The notes beneath the pieces were generated by a model. It did no database searches, was not told where the DNA came from, and worked only from the letters and a program-made list of their open reading frames with translations. A DNA stretch of 64,000 nucleotides, taken from the NCBI RefSeq assembly GCF_003287875.1, contig NZ_QMKK01000038.1, positions 78,220 through 142,219 on the forward strand, given 5' to 3'. The stretch is from Martinezella tropici (GTDB taxonomy: Bacteria; Pseudomonadota; Alphaproteobacteria; Rhizobiales; Rhizobiaceae). The stretch's first letter is position 1. Every line of letters starts with the position of its first letter. The position numbers and the translations under genes were made by a program. Positions 1 to 8,622 of this stretch are shown one piece after another.

Positions 1-114
1 TCCATTCTCTGGCTCTGGCTGGCCGAAGGGCGATTGCCGGATCGGTGGGATATAACAGGCGCCGTCGTTTGCCTGGCCGGTGCCGCGATCATTCTCTTCG
101 GCCCTCGCGGCTGA
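1..114 (+). CDS. YnfA/UPF0060 family membrane protein, C-terminal part
   Basis: The window opens inside this gene; only the last 37 codons are present, ending in TGA at 112-114. The visible peptide has the motif WLWLAEG, then [14 protein letters not shown] and a hydrophobic stretch ending FGPRG, which matches the C-terminal half of the small four-helix YnfA/UPF0060 inner-membrane proteins. Members are related to small multidrug resistance proteins, but their substrate is mostly unknown. The 5' end lies outside the window. The SRAP gene begins 37 bases downstream. Confidence 0.75.
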   Translation, partial: SILWLWLAEGRLPDRWDITGAVVCLAGAAIILFGPRG

Positions 115-151
115 ACTTGACCCACCGCGTTTCGAGTGCAAAACAGGACCC

Positions 152-916
152 ATGTGCGGACGTTTCGCTTTGACATCGACGGCAGATCACGTGGGGGAAG
201 CGCTCGGCGTCCTGCTGAACGAGGCTTTCCCCGCGCGCTATAATATCGCACCGACGCAGCCGATCCTTGTCGTCATATCGGGCGACAGGCAGCGGCCGGG
301 CAGCAACATGCCGGATCGCCGCGCCTTGCTCGTGCGCTGGGGCTTTATGCCCGACTGGGTGAAGGACCCAAAGGAGTTTCCGCTGCTGATCAATGCGCGG
401 GCGGAAACGGCGATCGGCAAGGCGTCCTTCCGTGCCGCCATGCGTCATCGCCGCATCCTCATTCCCGCTTCCGGCTTTTACGAATGGCACCGCCCATCGA
501 AGGAAAGCGGCGAGAAGCCGCAGGCCTATTGGATCCGTCCGCGCAGCGGCGGCGTCATCGCCTTTGCCGGACTGATGGAAACCTGGTCGTCGGCCGATGG
601 GTCGGAGGTCGATACCGGCGCCATCCTGACGACCGCGGCAAACAGCGCGATCCGGTCCATCCATGACCGCATGCCCGTCGTCATCAAGCCGGAGGATTTC
701 GCCCGCTGGCTCGATTGCAAGACGCAGGAGCCGCGTGAGGTCCTCGATCTGATGACGCCGGTCCAGGAGGATTTTTTCGAGGCGATTCCGGTTTCGGATC
801 GTGTCAACAAGGTCGCCAATATGGGGCCTGACCTGCAGGCGCCCGTAGCGCTCGATCCGGTCAGGAAGCCGGCGAAGAAGGCGGATCCGGAAGACGGCCA
901 GCTTAGCCTTCTCTGA
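152..916 (+). CDS. SRAP domain protein (HMCES/YedK type), abasic-site crosslinking
   Basis: A 254-residue protein of the SOS-response-associated peptidase family. These proteins form a thiazolidine crosslink to abasic sites in single-stranded DNA through Cys2, exposed after removal of Met1. The start at 152 is chosen because it gives the family N-terminus MCGRFAL; a longer reading frame from 80 would bury the catalytic cysteine and overlap the YnfA gene. Other family marks are YNIAPTQP, the INARAET segment (Asn and Glu of the active site), the SGFYEWH motif and, near residue 185, the HDRMPV motif with the active-site histidine. Length is normal. No rhizobial LexA box (GAAC-N7-GAAC) was seen upstream. 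Confidence 0.92.
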   Translation: MCGRFALTSTADHVGEALGVLLNEAFPARYNIAPTQPILVVISGDRQRPGSNMPDRRALLVRWGFMPDWVKDPKEFPLLINARAETAIGKASFRAAMRHRRILIPASGFYEWHRPSKESGEKPQAYWIRPRSGGVIAFAGLMETWSSADGSEVDTGAILTTAANSAIRSIHDRMPVVIKPEDFARWLDCKTQEPREVLDLMTPVQEDFFEAIPVSDRVNKVANMGPDLQAPVALDPVRKPAKKADPEDGQLSLL

Positions 917-993
917 GCGGCGGCCATTCAACAGGTGCGACCGGATATGATGCCTGCCGGCATTGGTCGGCGGCGGGCTTGGGCTCTATGCTG

Positions 994-1134
994 TTAAGCG
1001 ATCTTCTTCTTGATAGGCTTCGTCTTCAGCATCAGATGCGCTGCAAGAACGGCTTTCAGGCCTAGCGGGCGGTAATGCTTGCTAGGGTCGATCTTTGCTT
1101 GCGGTTGTGCCGCCTGATCTTTCTTCTGTGTCAT
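994..1134 (-). CDS. Small basic hypothetical protein (46 aa)
   Basis: An open frame of 46 codons running ATG 1134 to TAA 994. The start is preceded by GAGGAG six bases upstream, a strong ribosome binding site. The product begins MTQKKDQAAQPQAKIDPSKH, has a short hydrophobic-helical middle (PLGLKAVLAAHLMLK), and ends in the lysine-rich tail TKPIKKKIA. No domain is recognised. It lies downstream of pssA on the same strand, separated by 315 bases. The good ribosome site, codon use like its neighbours and a compact frame argue that it is real. Its function is unknown. Confidence 0.6.
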   Translation of the reverse strand: MTQKKDQAAQPQAKIDPSKHYRPLGLKAVLAAHLMLKTKPIKKKIA

Positions 1135-1449
1135 GTCTCACTCCTCACCATGCTCTCCCAGAGCATTTCGCGATTCACTATCAAGTAGTGCTGTTTTGTC
1201 GAGAATCATGACAAATCGAAGGCGTTTTCCAATCAGCTTTTGTGAACAACGACCATATTTCGAGAGATTAGCGCCGAATCCTCGTGTAGAATCCACACTG
1301 CCACAATGTTTGAATCCGCCGAAAAGCGAGACCTGGGGCGGCTTTCCATTCGATCCGCGACCGATCGCCGCGCCGCCGATTTAATAAGGGGAGCTTACAG
1401 ACTTGCGGTTGCAGCGGGCGATGCCGGCAAAAGCGCCTCAGCGTCCTGA
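1135..1449. other. Intergenic region between pssA and the 46-aa gene
   Basis: About 315 bases with no convincing gene. Short frames here have no ribosome site and no recognisable product. The strand layout (both neighbours on minus) means it should hold the promoter of the small gene near 1140-1200. No terminator, tRNA or long repeat was seen. Confidence 0.5.
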
Positions 1450-2310
1450 CTAGATATGGCGACCGATATCGTCGTTGGAATCGTCGACATCCGGATCGCC
1501 GGGACCGTTGATGGTATAGGTCCCGTATTTCTTGGCCCAGGACCGCGCACCAAAGGGCAGGGAGAGCAGATAGGCGACGACCGTCACCACCATGACATGC
1601 CACGTATAGCTCATCAGCATCGCGACGTAGACGACAAGGCCGAGCATGATCGGCAGAACCAGATCACGCCTGATGCGGCTGCCTTCCGACTTGCCGGACC
1701 AGACGGGCAGGCGGCTGACCAGAAGAAAGCCGATCAGAACGGTGTAGGCGGCTCCCCAATAGGCGAAGGTACGGTCCGGCGCCAGACCCAGAAAGCCGAG
1801 ATAGACCGGCAGCAGTACAAGCATGGCGCCGGCAGGCGCCGGCACGCCAACGAAATATTCGGACTGCCAGGAGGCCTTGTGCTCGCGCTCGGCCATGACG
1901 TTGAAGCGGGCAAGGCGAAGGCCGGCAGCGATCGTGTAGATCAGCGCGGCTATCCAGCCAAGGGAGCGGGCTTGGTCGAGCAGGAAGACATAGACGACAA
2001 GCGCCGGAGCGACACCGAAATTGACGATATCGGCGAGCGAATCCATCTGTGCGCCGAATTTCGAAGTCGCCTTCATCAGCCGCGCCACGCGCCCGTCGAT
2101 ACCATCGAGGAAGGCGGCGACCAAGACGGCAACGACGGCAAGCTCGTAGCGGTTCTCGAAAGCGAGACGAATGCCCGTCAGGCCCGCGCAGATCGCCAGA
2201 ACGGTGATCATGTTCGGCACGATCAGCCGCAGCGGGATTTCCCGAAGGCGCGGTCCACGCGCTTCGTCATTGGGCCCATGCGGCTCGAAAGGCGGAAAAG
2301 GCGTCTTCAT
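1450..2310 (-). CDS. pssA: CDP-diacylglycerol-serine O-phosphatidyltransferase
   Basis: Makes phosphatidylserine from CDP-diacylglycerol and serine at the inner membrane, the step before decarboxylation to phosphatidylethanolamine. The 286-residue product carries the CDP-alcohol phosphotransferase motif at about residues 69-94: D69-G, D72-G, A76-R77, G86, D90 and D94 fit DGxxAR-x8-G-x3-D-x3-D. Several hydrophobic helices follow. The frame can be extended 24 codons upstream, but that extension is read from a RIME-like repeat and is implausible, so ATG 2310 (MKTPFPPFEPHG) is chosen. The gene follows psd on the same strand, 120 bases apart, and the two enzymes act in sequence. Confidence 0.93.
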   Translation of the reverse strand: MKTPFPPFEPHGPNDEARGPRLREIPLRLIVPNMITVLAICAGLTGIRLAFENRYELAVVAVLVAAFLDGIDGRVARLMKATSKFGAQMDSLADIVNFGVAPALVVYVFLLDQARSLGWIAALIYTIAAGLRLARFNVMAEREHKASWQSEYFVGVPAPAGAMLVLLPVYLGFLGLAPDRTFAYWGAAYTVLIGFLLVSRLPVWSGKSEGSRIRRDLVLPIMLGLVVYVAMLMSYTWHVMVVTVVAYLLSLPFGARSWAKKYGTYTINGPGDPDVDDSNDDIGRHI

Positions 2311-2324
2311 CTCGTTCGTGTTCC

Positions 2325-2425
2325 TGGAGCAATTCCAGCAAGACTGCGAAGCAGGGTTGCGTCTGGAATTGCATGAAAACAATGATATGGGGCATTTCCG
2401 TAGCTTGTTAACGCGGAAATGTTCC
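2325..2425. repeat. RIME-like intergenic palindromic repeat in the psd-pssA gap
   Basis: Two inverted repeats lie side by side. The first has arms GCAATTCCAG and CTGGAATTGC around a core resembling the usual RIME core (GAAGCGGTTTTCCGT type). The second has arms CATTTCCG and CGGAAATG. This two-palindrome form of about 100 bases is the layout of rhizobial RIME1 elements. In the mRNA it would fold between psd and pssA. Confidence 0.65.
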
Positions 2426-2430
2426 AGGGT

Positions 2431-3129
2431 TCAGCTGCGGCGGCTAAGGGTTGCGCCCTTTGTCGAGCCGAATTCGGCGATAACGGTTTCGCCGGCGATC
2501 GCCCGCTGGCCGACGGCGACACGCGCCGAAGCGCCTTCGGGCAGAAAGATATCGAGGCGGGAGCCGAAGCGGATGAGGCCGATGCGCTCGCCGGCATCCA
2601 GCGGTTCGTTCGGATTGACGAAGCAAAGGATGCGGCGGGCGACGAGGCCGGCGATCTGCACGACCCCGATCTGGCCATGCTTGGTCTCGATGACGAGACC
2701 GTTGCGCTCGTTCTGTTCGCTGGCCTTGTCGAGTTCGGCATTGAGGAAACTGCCCTGGCGATAGGCGATGCTGGTGATGCGGCCGCGCATTGGCGAACGG
2801 TTCACATGGCAGTCGAAGACGTTCATGAAGATCGAGATGCGCAGCATCGGCTGGGTGCCGAGATCGAGTTCCGCCGGCGGCGTCACCATCTGCACGCCGG
2901 AGACCTTCCCGTCAGCCGGCGAGATTGCGAGGTCGTCGTCCTGCGGCGTCATGCGTTCGGGGTCGCGGAAGAAGTAGGCGCACCAGAGCGTGAGGATCAG
3001 GCCGATCCAGAAGAGCGGCTTGAAGATCCAGCCGAGCACGAGCGACGCGACGAAGAAACCTGCAACGAAGGGATAGCCTTCCTTGTGTACCGGAACGATG
3101 ACGTTGCGTACGCTGTTCAATAAGCTCAT
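2431..3129 (-). CDS. psd: Phosphatidylserine decarboxylase proenzyme
   Basis: Converts phosphatidylserine to phosphatidylethanolamine. The 232-residue product is the short bacterial/archaeal-like type. It begins with a hydrophobic N-terminus (about residues 16-45), contains ISPADGKV and [10 protein letters not shown] motifs typical of the family, and ends in [15 protein letters not shown]. Self-cleavage is expected between Gly and Ser of FGST, creating the pyruvoyl group on a short alpha chain; most members have LGST, so Phe is a mild variant. ATG 3129 is the only reasonable start. It heads the psd-pssA pair. Confidence 0.94.
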   Translation of the reverse strand: MSLLNSVRNVIVPVHKEGYPFVAGFFVASLVLGWIFKPLFWIGLILTLWCAYFFRDPERMTPQDDDLAISPADGKVSGVQMVTPPAELDLGTQPMLRISIFMNVFDCHVNRSPMRGRITSIAYRQGSFLNAELDKASEQNERNGLVIETKHGQIGVVQIAGLVARRILCFVNPNEPLDAGERIGLIRFGSRLDIFLPEGASARVAVGQRAIAGETVIAEFGSTKGATLSRRS

Positions 3130-3383
3130 CTATGGCCTACTCCGTTAGGGCACCCTCACCGAAAACCGGGTCGCGGTCGCGGGAGGAGATCATGCCGGTC
3201 AAAAGAATGCGAATAAGATACGCAGTCTTGCTCTGATTACCAGTCGAGCGTGACTACAGGCAAACGCTGTCATGGGCAATGCTCTCGCACGTTCTCCCCC
3301 AACGCAATCCGCGTTGCGCCAAGATGCCAACGATCCCCTGACTTGAAAAGAGTTGCCTGTGAGAACTCGCATCAGATGCAATG
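3130..3383. other. Upstream region of psd, no gene seen
   Basis: About 250 bases between psd (reading leftwards from 3129) and the hairpin that ends the acid phosphatase transcript. It should contain the psd promoter. A short 60-codon frame on the minus strand has no ribosome site and no recognisable product. No tRNA or known RNA motif was found. Confidence 0.5.
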
Positions 3384-3412
3384 AAAGGCCGCCGAGGACG
3401 GCGGCGGCCTTT
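3384..3412. terminator. Hairpin terminator downstream of the acid phosphatase gene
   Basis: Arms AAAGGCCGCC and GGCGGCCTTT form a perfect 10-bp stem with a short loop. A T-run (TTTT) follows on the plus strand and TTTCATT on the minus strand. The gene ending just before it is the phosphatase on the minus strand. Confidence 0.7.
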
Positions 3413-3491
3413 TCATTTCGCAGTTGCCAGGCAACAAAAGATCGAGCGGTTCAGAGCTTCCGTTGGAAAGCTGAGCCGCTCCAAGCCTAAA

Positions 3492-4190
3492 TCAGAGGCC
3501 GAGGGCGGTGCGCAGCTCTGCCTTGGCAGCCTCGTATTCGCCCTTGTAGTCGTCATGCGTCATGATGGTTTCTGCGATGACCGTGCCCGCAATGTGGGCG
3601 GCTTCGATGTCGGAGGCGTAATGGATGCCGCCGACGATGCGGTTATGGCCATATTCCCAGGCGCGGCTCATGATGACGGCGCGCTTTTCCGGCACCATGT
3701 TCGACAGCACGATACCCATCAGCGTGCCGAGCGTGGCGTGGCCGGATGGATAGGAGCCGGACTTGGAGAGCGGCACGATCGGCTTGACCAGGTCGCTGTA
3801 GAGATGCGGGCGCGGACGCTTCCAGACATTCTTGGCCGGATCAACGACAGCGCCCTCGGTCTCGACGATGCGATCGAAGAAGGCGGAAAACTTCGGCAGG
3901 TTTTCCTTGGTGAACTTCGGATTGTCGATGGCATCGGAAAAGCGCCAGACATTCTCTTCCGCGTCGGCCACGGCGCGAGCAGCCATTTCCGGCGTGCGGG
4001 TCACCTGGATCGTCAGGATTTCGCCCAGCTCGGCCTTCATCTGCGCGGAATCATTGGCAGGCGGCGGCGGCAGCAAATCGAGGAGGTTGATTTCCCTGGC
4101 GTCGGTGAATGGCTTGGCGTCCTCGGCGAAAACCGGCGAGGCAAGGCCGACGACGAACAATATGCTTAAAGCTTTGGCAATAGTACGCAT
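3492..4190 (-). CDS. Class A (PhoN-type) nonspecific acid phosphatase, periplasmic
   Basis: A 232-residue PAP2-superfamily enzyme expected to release phosphate from organic phosphoesters in the periplasm. Residues 1-22 form a signal peptide ending SPVFA. The catalytic signature is complete: K120-x6-R127-P128, PSGH at 148-151 and R184-x5-H190-x3-D194. The position before R184 is Asn rather than the usual Ser. ATG 4190 is chosen over an upstream ATG at 4229 because it starts the signal peptide directly. A PHO-box-like sequence lies about 45 bases upstream, suggesting induction under phosphate starvation. It stands alone between terminator and promoter signals. Confidence 0.9.
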   Translation of the reverse strand: MRTIAKALSILFVVGLASPVFAEDAKPFTDAREINLLDLLPPPPANDSAQMKAELGEILTIQVTRTPEMAARAVADAEENVWRFSDAIDNPKFTKENLPKFSAFFDRIVETEGAVVDPAKNVWKRPRPHLYSDLVKPIVPLSKSGSYPSGHATLGTLMGIVLSNMVPEKRAVIMSRAWEYGHNRIVGGIHYASDIEAAHIAGTVIAETIMTHDDYKGEYEAAKAELRTALGL

Positions 4191-4235
4191 TTTGGGGGGC
4201 TCCGTTGAATGGACCCTCGTACCTAGCAAGCTGTC

Positions 4236-4253
4236 ATCTCAGCCTCGTGACAG
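4236..4253 (-). promoter_or_regulatory. Candidate PHO box (PhoB site) upstream of the acid phosphatase
   Basis: Read on the minus strand, the site is CTGTCAC-GAGG-CTGAGAT. The known PHO box is two CTGTCAT-like 7-mers spaced by 4 bases. Here the first half matches 6 of 7 and the second 5 of 7. It faces the phosphatase gene and ends about 45 bases before its ATG. Confidence 0.5.
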
Positions 4254-4322
4254 CGGTCCGTGCATAGCGCCACGCACCGGTTCCCATGCAAGGCCGCTTG
4301 TTGCGGGCTTTGCGCGGCTGCC

Positions 4323-6209
4323 TCAGCTGGCAGGCGCCAGCCGGTCAATAACGCCGAGATCGTCGCTTTCGCGCACCTGTTTCAGATGTTCCTCGGCCTG
4401 TGTTGCCTCGCGCTGTCGGTTCCACATGGAGGCATACAGCCCATTTTGCGCCAGGAGATCCGCATGCGTGCCGCGCTCGGCGATCACGCCGCTTTTCAGC
4501 ACGATGATCTCGTCCGCGCCGATGACAGTCGAAAGGCGGTGCGCGATGACCAATGTCGTGCGGTTCTTCGAAACGACGTCGAGGGCGGCCTGTATTTCGC
4601 GCTCGGTCGTCGTGTCCAGCGCCGAGGTCGCCTCGTCGAGGATCAGGACCGGCGGCGCCTTGAGAATGGTGCGGGCGATCGCGACGCGCTGCTTCTCGCC
4701 GCCCGACAGTTTGAGGCCGCGCTCCCCGACCTTCGTATCGAAGCCTTCGGGCAGATTGCGGATGAACTCGCCGATCTGGGCGATCTCGGCTGCCGCCGTC
4801 ACCTCCGCCTCGCTCGCGCCCGGCCGTCCATAGCGGATGTTGTAGGCGATGGTGTCGTTGAAGAGCACGGTATCCTGCGGCACCATGCCGATGACCTTGC
4901 GCAAGCTTTTCTGCGTCACGGTGCGCAGGTCCTGCCCGTCGATCGTGATGGAACCGCTTTGCACGTCGTAGAAACGATAGAGCAGGCGCGACAGCGTCGA
5001 TTTCCCAGCACCCGAAGGGCCGACAACGGCGACGGTCTTGCCGGCAGGCACCTCGAAGGAAATGCCCTTCAGGATCGGCCTTGCGGGATCATAGGCGAAA
5101 TGCACATCCTTGAACGCAATCGCGCCATTGCCGATGACGAGCTCCTTGGCATCAGGCGCATCGACCACCTCGGGCCTGACCTCGAGCAGGTCGAACATCT
5201 CCTCGATATCGGTCAGGCCCTGACGTATTTCGCGATAGACGAAGCCGATGAAGTTGAGCGGCACGGAAAGCTGCAGCAGCATCGCGTTGATGAAGACGAA
5301 GTCGCCGACCGTCTGGTGACCATTCAGAACCGACAGGCCGGAAATGACCATCATGACCGTCGTGCCGAGGCCGAAGATCACGCCCTGGCCGAAGTTCAGC
5401 CAGCCGAGCGATGTCCAGACGCTCGTGGCGGCCTTCTCATAGCGCGCCATCGACTGATCGAAGCGCTTGGCCTCCATCTCTTCATTGCCGAAATATTTGA
5501 CGGTTTCGAAGTTCAGCAGCGAATCGATCGCCTTCGTATTGGCGTCCGTGTCGCTGTCGTTCATCGTCCGGCGGATGGAGATGCGCCAGTCGCTCGCCCT
5601 GACGGTGAACCAGATATAAAGCCAGACGGTCACCGCCGTCACGGCGAGATAGGAGAAGCCGTAGCCGCGCCAGAAGATGATGGCGGTCAGCAGGAACTCG
5701 ATGAAGGTCGGGAACGTGTTGAGGATGGTGAAGCGCACAATGGTCTCGATGCCCTTTGTGCCGCGTTCGATGATGCGCGAGAGGCCGCCGGTCTTTCGTT
5801 CCAGATGGAAGCGCAGCGACAATTCGTGCATGTGGACGAACGTCTTGTAGGCGAGCTGGCGCACCGCATATTGGCCGACGCTCGCAAACAGCGCGTCGCG
5901 GAGCTGGTTGAGGCCGAGCTGGATCAGGCGCGTCAGATTGGTGGCGACGATCAATGCGATGGCGCCGACCATGAAGGCCGGCAGGATGCCCTGCATGTCG
6001 AGCTTGCCGTTCAGCGCATCGACGGACCATTTGAAGAAATAGGGGACCAGCAGGAGGAAGAATTTGGAAGCCAGCAGGAAGACCGTTGCCCAGACGACGC
6101 GCATTTTCAGGTCCATGCGCCCGGTCGGCCACATATAGGGCCAGAGATTGACGATCGTGTTCATCGGATTGCTGGAATCCGCCGATATTGTTTTGTTGCG
6201 GTCAGCCAT
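4323..6209 (-). CDS. ATM1/HMT1-type ABC exporter (fused permease and ATPase)
   Basis: A 628-residue half transporter of the ATM1 family, which in alphaproteobacteria exports glutathione-linked metals or sulfur compounds. The N-terminal half holds about six membrane helices with the family segment LSLRFHLERKTGGLSRIIERG. The ATPase has Walker [10 protein letters not shown], the Q-loop MVPQDTVLFND, the signature LSGGEKQR, Walker B VLILDEATSALD and the switch IAHRLST. ATG 6209 (MADRNKT) has GGAG six bases before it and is preferred to a start 15 codons upstream. The gene is not in an obvious operon. A role in metal or iron-sulfur homeostasis is inferred from family only. Confidence 0.88.
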   Translation of the reverse strand: MADRNKTISADSSNPMNTIVNLWPYMWPTGRMDLKMRVVWATVFLLASKFFLLLVPYFFKWSVDALNGKLDMQGILPAFMVGAIALIVATNLTRLIQLGLNQLRDALFASVGQYAVRQLAYKTFVHMHELSLRFHLERKTGGLSRIIERGTKGIETIVRFTILNTFPTFIEFLLTAIIFWRGYGFSYLAVTAVTVWLYIWFTVRASDWRISIRRTMNDSDTDANTKAIDSLLNFETVKYFGNEEMEAKRFDQSMARYEKAATSVWTSLGWLNFGQGVIFGLGTTVMMVISGLSVLNGHQTVGDFVFINAMLLQLSVPLNFIGFVYREIRQGLTDIEEMFDLLEVRPEVVDAPDAKELVIGNGAIAFKDVHFAYDPARPILKGISFEVPAGKTVAVVGPSGAGKSTLSRLLYRFYDVQSGSITIDGQDLRTVTQKSLRKVIGMVPQDTVLFNDTIAYNIRYGRPGASEAEVTAAAEIAQIGEFIRNLPEGFDTKVGERGLKLSGGEKQRVAIARTILKAPPVLILDEATSALDTTTEREIQAALDVVSKNRTTLVIAHRLSTVIGADEIIVLKSGVIAERGTHADLLAQNGLYASMWNRQREATQAEEHLKQVRESDDLGVIDRLAPAS

Positions 6210-6415
6210 GCCCGTCTCCGGCGAATGATTGGCACAGCCTGGCGTGGCAACCATTGCACGGCTGGCTGTGAAACCTTCGCATGCGGGACAGACCGTTCGG
6301 CGAAGGCGATGAAGGTCGCGCGACGCTTACACTATTTTTATGACGCATAAAAGCAATGACCAGACGCTGAGGCGCCTGGCCATTGTTGATGGTGCCAATG
6401 GTGGGAGTTTCCGCC

Positions 6416-8470
6416 CTAGAGATGTTCGCCGGACAGCCGCTTGCGGTGAAGTTCTTCGGCATTCGGCAGCGCATCCTTCGGCAGGCCAAAGACCTGACCT
6501 GGAAGGATCCGGTCCGGATTGTTGATCTTGTCCTCGTTGGCCAGATAGATGGTCGTATAGCGCACGCCGGCACCATAGGTACGGCGGGAAATCTGCCAGA
6601 GCGTATCGCCACGGCGAATGATGACGGCATTGGCGTCTTGCGAAAGCGGTGCCTGCTCCAGCGTTTTCGGGCCGCCGTCGCTGGAGGAAACCTCCACGTT
6701 CGGCTGCGCTGGTGGCGTTTGAACGGGAGCGGTAACCGCTGCGACAAGTTGTTCGAGGCCCGGCAGCGCCGCGCCGACCGATTTCGCATCCTTCGGCAGG
6801 AGCTCCAATGCGCCCAGCGCCTTGGCCGCAGCTCTCGCCGCGTCGGCCGCGGCCTTCTTCAGGTCCGCAGTGGCATTGATGGACGGACGAAATTCCGAAA
6901 GCGATTTCAGGGCGATTTCCGTGCCGGAGCGAGCTGCAGCGAGCTGTTCCACATTTGGCTGCTTGCCGTCGGCAAACAGGCTCTTGAGCAGTGCGAAGGC
7001 TTTGCCGGCGCCTTCCTTGAGCTTGGCGAGCTCGCCTTCGTCGAGCGGCACCATGCTCGTGGCCGATGCTTGTCCCGGACCACTGGCGGCAGGCGGCGTC
7101 TGAGCCGCCACCGTTACCTGATTGCCCTCCGGCCGCGTGAAGTTGACGTTGGTGCGAACAGTGACCTTGCCTGCTCCGTCGAGCACGTCGACGCGGATCT
7201 TGTGGTCGCCGACGGCAAGCGGCATTGGTCCGTCGACGACGAAATGGCCATCCGCTTCCGCAACGTTCTCGCCGATGAGCTTGTCGTCGGCATAGGCGCG
7301 CACCTTGGAATTCGGCTTCGCGCTGCCGGCAACGAAGATATGGTCGTTTTCGATTTCGACGGCGTTGACCACGACCTCCGGACCTGCACCCGTCTTCGCA
7401 GTCGTGCCGGCTGCGGGGTTGGCGGATGCGACAACCGCGCCGTCCTGCTGCTGCGGCTTGGCATCCGTTGCCGTCGCAGCACCGTCCGTTGCCTTGGTCT
7501 GCGGTTGTGCAGCCGTCGCATTCTGATCGGCTGATGCCACGCGGCCTTGCTTGACCGAGGGGGCGGTGATGATGCGGCTTGCGGCGCCCGGCTTGGAGAC
7601 CATTGCGAGAAGCTGCGTCGAATCGTCCTTCGGCACGGAGACGGTGGCAACTTCCTCTGAGGTGGCAACCTTGCCGTCCTTGCCCGTCGCCCGCAGCATC
7701 AGCTCATGATCGCCGGGCGGCAGCGGGTTGTCGAGGACGGCGGCAAAGTCGCCGCTCGGGCCGACATTGGTCGTGGTGACCACTTTATCCCCATCGACGA
7801 TCTCCAGTTTCGCGTTCGGCTCGGCCGAGCCGGCAATGACTGTGGAGCCATCCGGCTCGACACGCAGCACGTCGAATGACGGTACCCGAGATTTTGCAGC
7901 AGCGTCTGTCCCAGGTGCCGCAGCTCCAGGTGCTGCCTGGCCGGTCAGTGCCGCCATTGCCTTGTCGATCGCGCTGCCGGCTTCCGCGGCGTTGTCCGGG
8001 AGAGATTGGGTGATGACGAGCGCCTTGGCCGCCCCGTCCTGTACCTTCTTGACGAGCCCCGTCGTTGTCGCGTCGATGCCTTGCGGAAGGGAGAAGCCGA
8101 CGATCGACTGCAGCGCCGTGATCGCCTTCGTCTTTGCAGCGGCAAAGACGTCCTGAGCCGGGCTGGCGCCATCCTTGAACAATGCCTTGAGATCCGTAAG
8201 CGAGGCCGTGGCAGCCCCCGTGAGCTCGGTCAGCTTCTTCACAAGATCGGCGGTGTTGTCGGCGCCCGATGCGGCATTCTGCGTGGCCTCACCGGCCTTC
8301 TGCGCGTTTTCCTCGATCGTATTCTTCACTGCGTCGCCTGCCTGATTGACGGCGCTGCCGATTGGATTCTTGTCGCCGTTGATGCGTGGCATCACAAAAA
8401 AGACCATCAGCAGGGTCGCAATTGCCAACACCAACAGAGCCAGCCAACCGGCACGGTTCTTCATCATCAT
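6416..8470 (-). CDS. LysM protein with two Ig-like domains and duplicated helical modules
   Basis: A 684-residue envelope protein. Order by eye: membrane anchor (about 8-27); an Ala-rich helical module (75-175); an Ig-like domain containing AGSAEPNAKLEIVDGDKVV and PLPPGDHELMLRA (198-280); a low-complexity linker rich in Ala, Thr and Gln (281-375); a second Ig-like domain with AGSAKPNSKVRAYADDK and GDHKIRVDVLD (375-455); a second helical module resembling the first (480-595); and a C-terminal LysM domain starting RRGDTLWQISRRTYG. LysM binds peptidoglycan, so the protein probably links membrane and wall. The first of three tandem ATG codons lies after GGAG. It is divergent from the LOG gene. 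Confidence 0.8.
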   Translation of the reverse strand: MMMKNRAGWLALLVLAIATLLMVFFVMPRINGDKNPIGSAVNQAGDAVKNTIEENAQKAGEATQNAASGADNTADLVKKLTELTGAATASLTDLKALFKDGASPAQDVFAAAKTKAITALQSIVGFSLPQGIDATTTGLVKKVQDGAAKALVITQSLPDNAAEAGSAIDKAMAALTGQAAPGAAAPGTDAAAKSRVPSFDVLRVEPDGSTVIAGSAEPNAKLEIVDGDKVVTTTNVGPSGDFAAVLDNPLPPGDHELMLRATGKDGKVATSEEVATVSVPKDDSTQLLAMVSKPGAASRIITAPSVKQGRVASADQNATAAQPQTKATDGAATATDAKPQQQDGAVVASANPAAGTTAKTGAGPEVVVNAVEIENDHIFVAGSAKPNSKVRAYADDKLIGENVAEADGHFVVDGPMPLAVGDHKIRVDVLDGAGKVTVRTNVNFTRPEGNQVTVAAQTPPAASGPGQASATSMVPLDEGELAKLKEGAGKAFALLKSLFADGKQPNVEQLAAARSGTEIALKSLSEFRPSINATADLKKAAADAARAAAKALGALELLPKDAKSVGAALPGLEQLVAAVTAPVQTPPAQPNVEVSSSDGGPKTLEQAPLSQDANAVIIRRGDTLWQISRRTYGAGVRYTTIYLANEDKINNPDRILPGQVFGLPKDALPNAEELHRKRLSGEHL

Positions 8471-8622
8471 TCATCTCCACGCGGCGAAGTCGTCGCAACT
8501 CCTGAAATTGCTAGCGATTTCGCCTGCTTTTACAAGCTTTCTCAGCCATTTTCGCATGTTCCGACACAAGTTTTCCTTTGAAAAATCTTGACTGCGCATC
8601 TGCAGCATAGTTCTTTGCATCC

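Noticed and set aside
89..931. 280-codon frame opposite the SRAP gene
   Set aside because: Mirror frame of a GC-rich gene with no domain; the SRAP motifs on the plus strand are decisive.
1456..2376. 306-codon frame opposite pssA
   Set aside because: Shadow of pssA: Arg/His/Gln-rich translation with no ribosome site or family features.
3130..3383. Possible tRNA or small RNA between psd and the acid phosphatase
   Set aside because: No T-loop consensus or cloverleaf could be drawn, and no terminator follows a candidate RNA.
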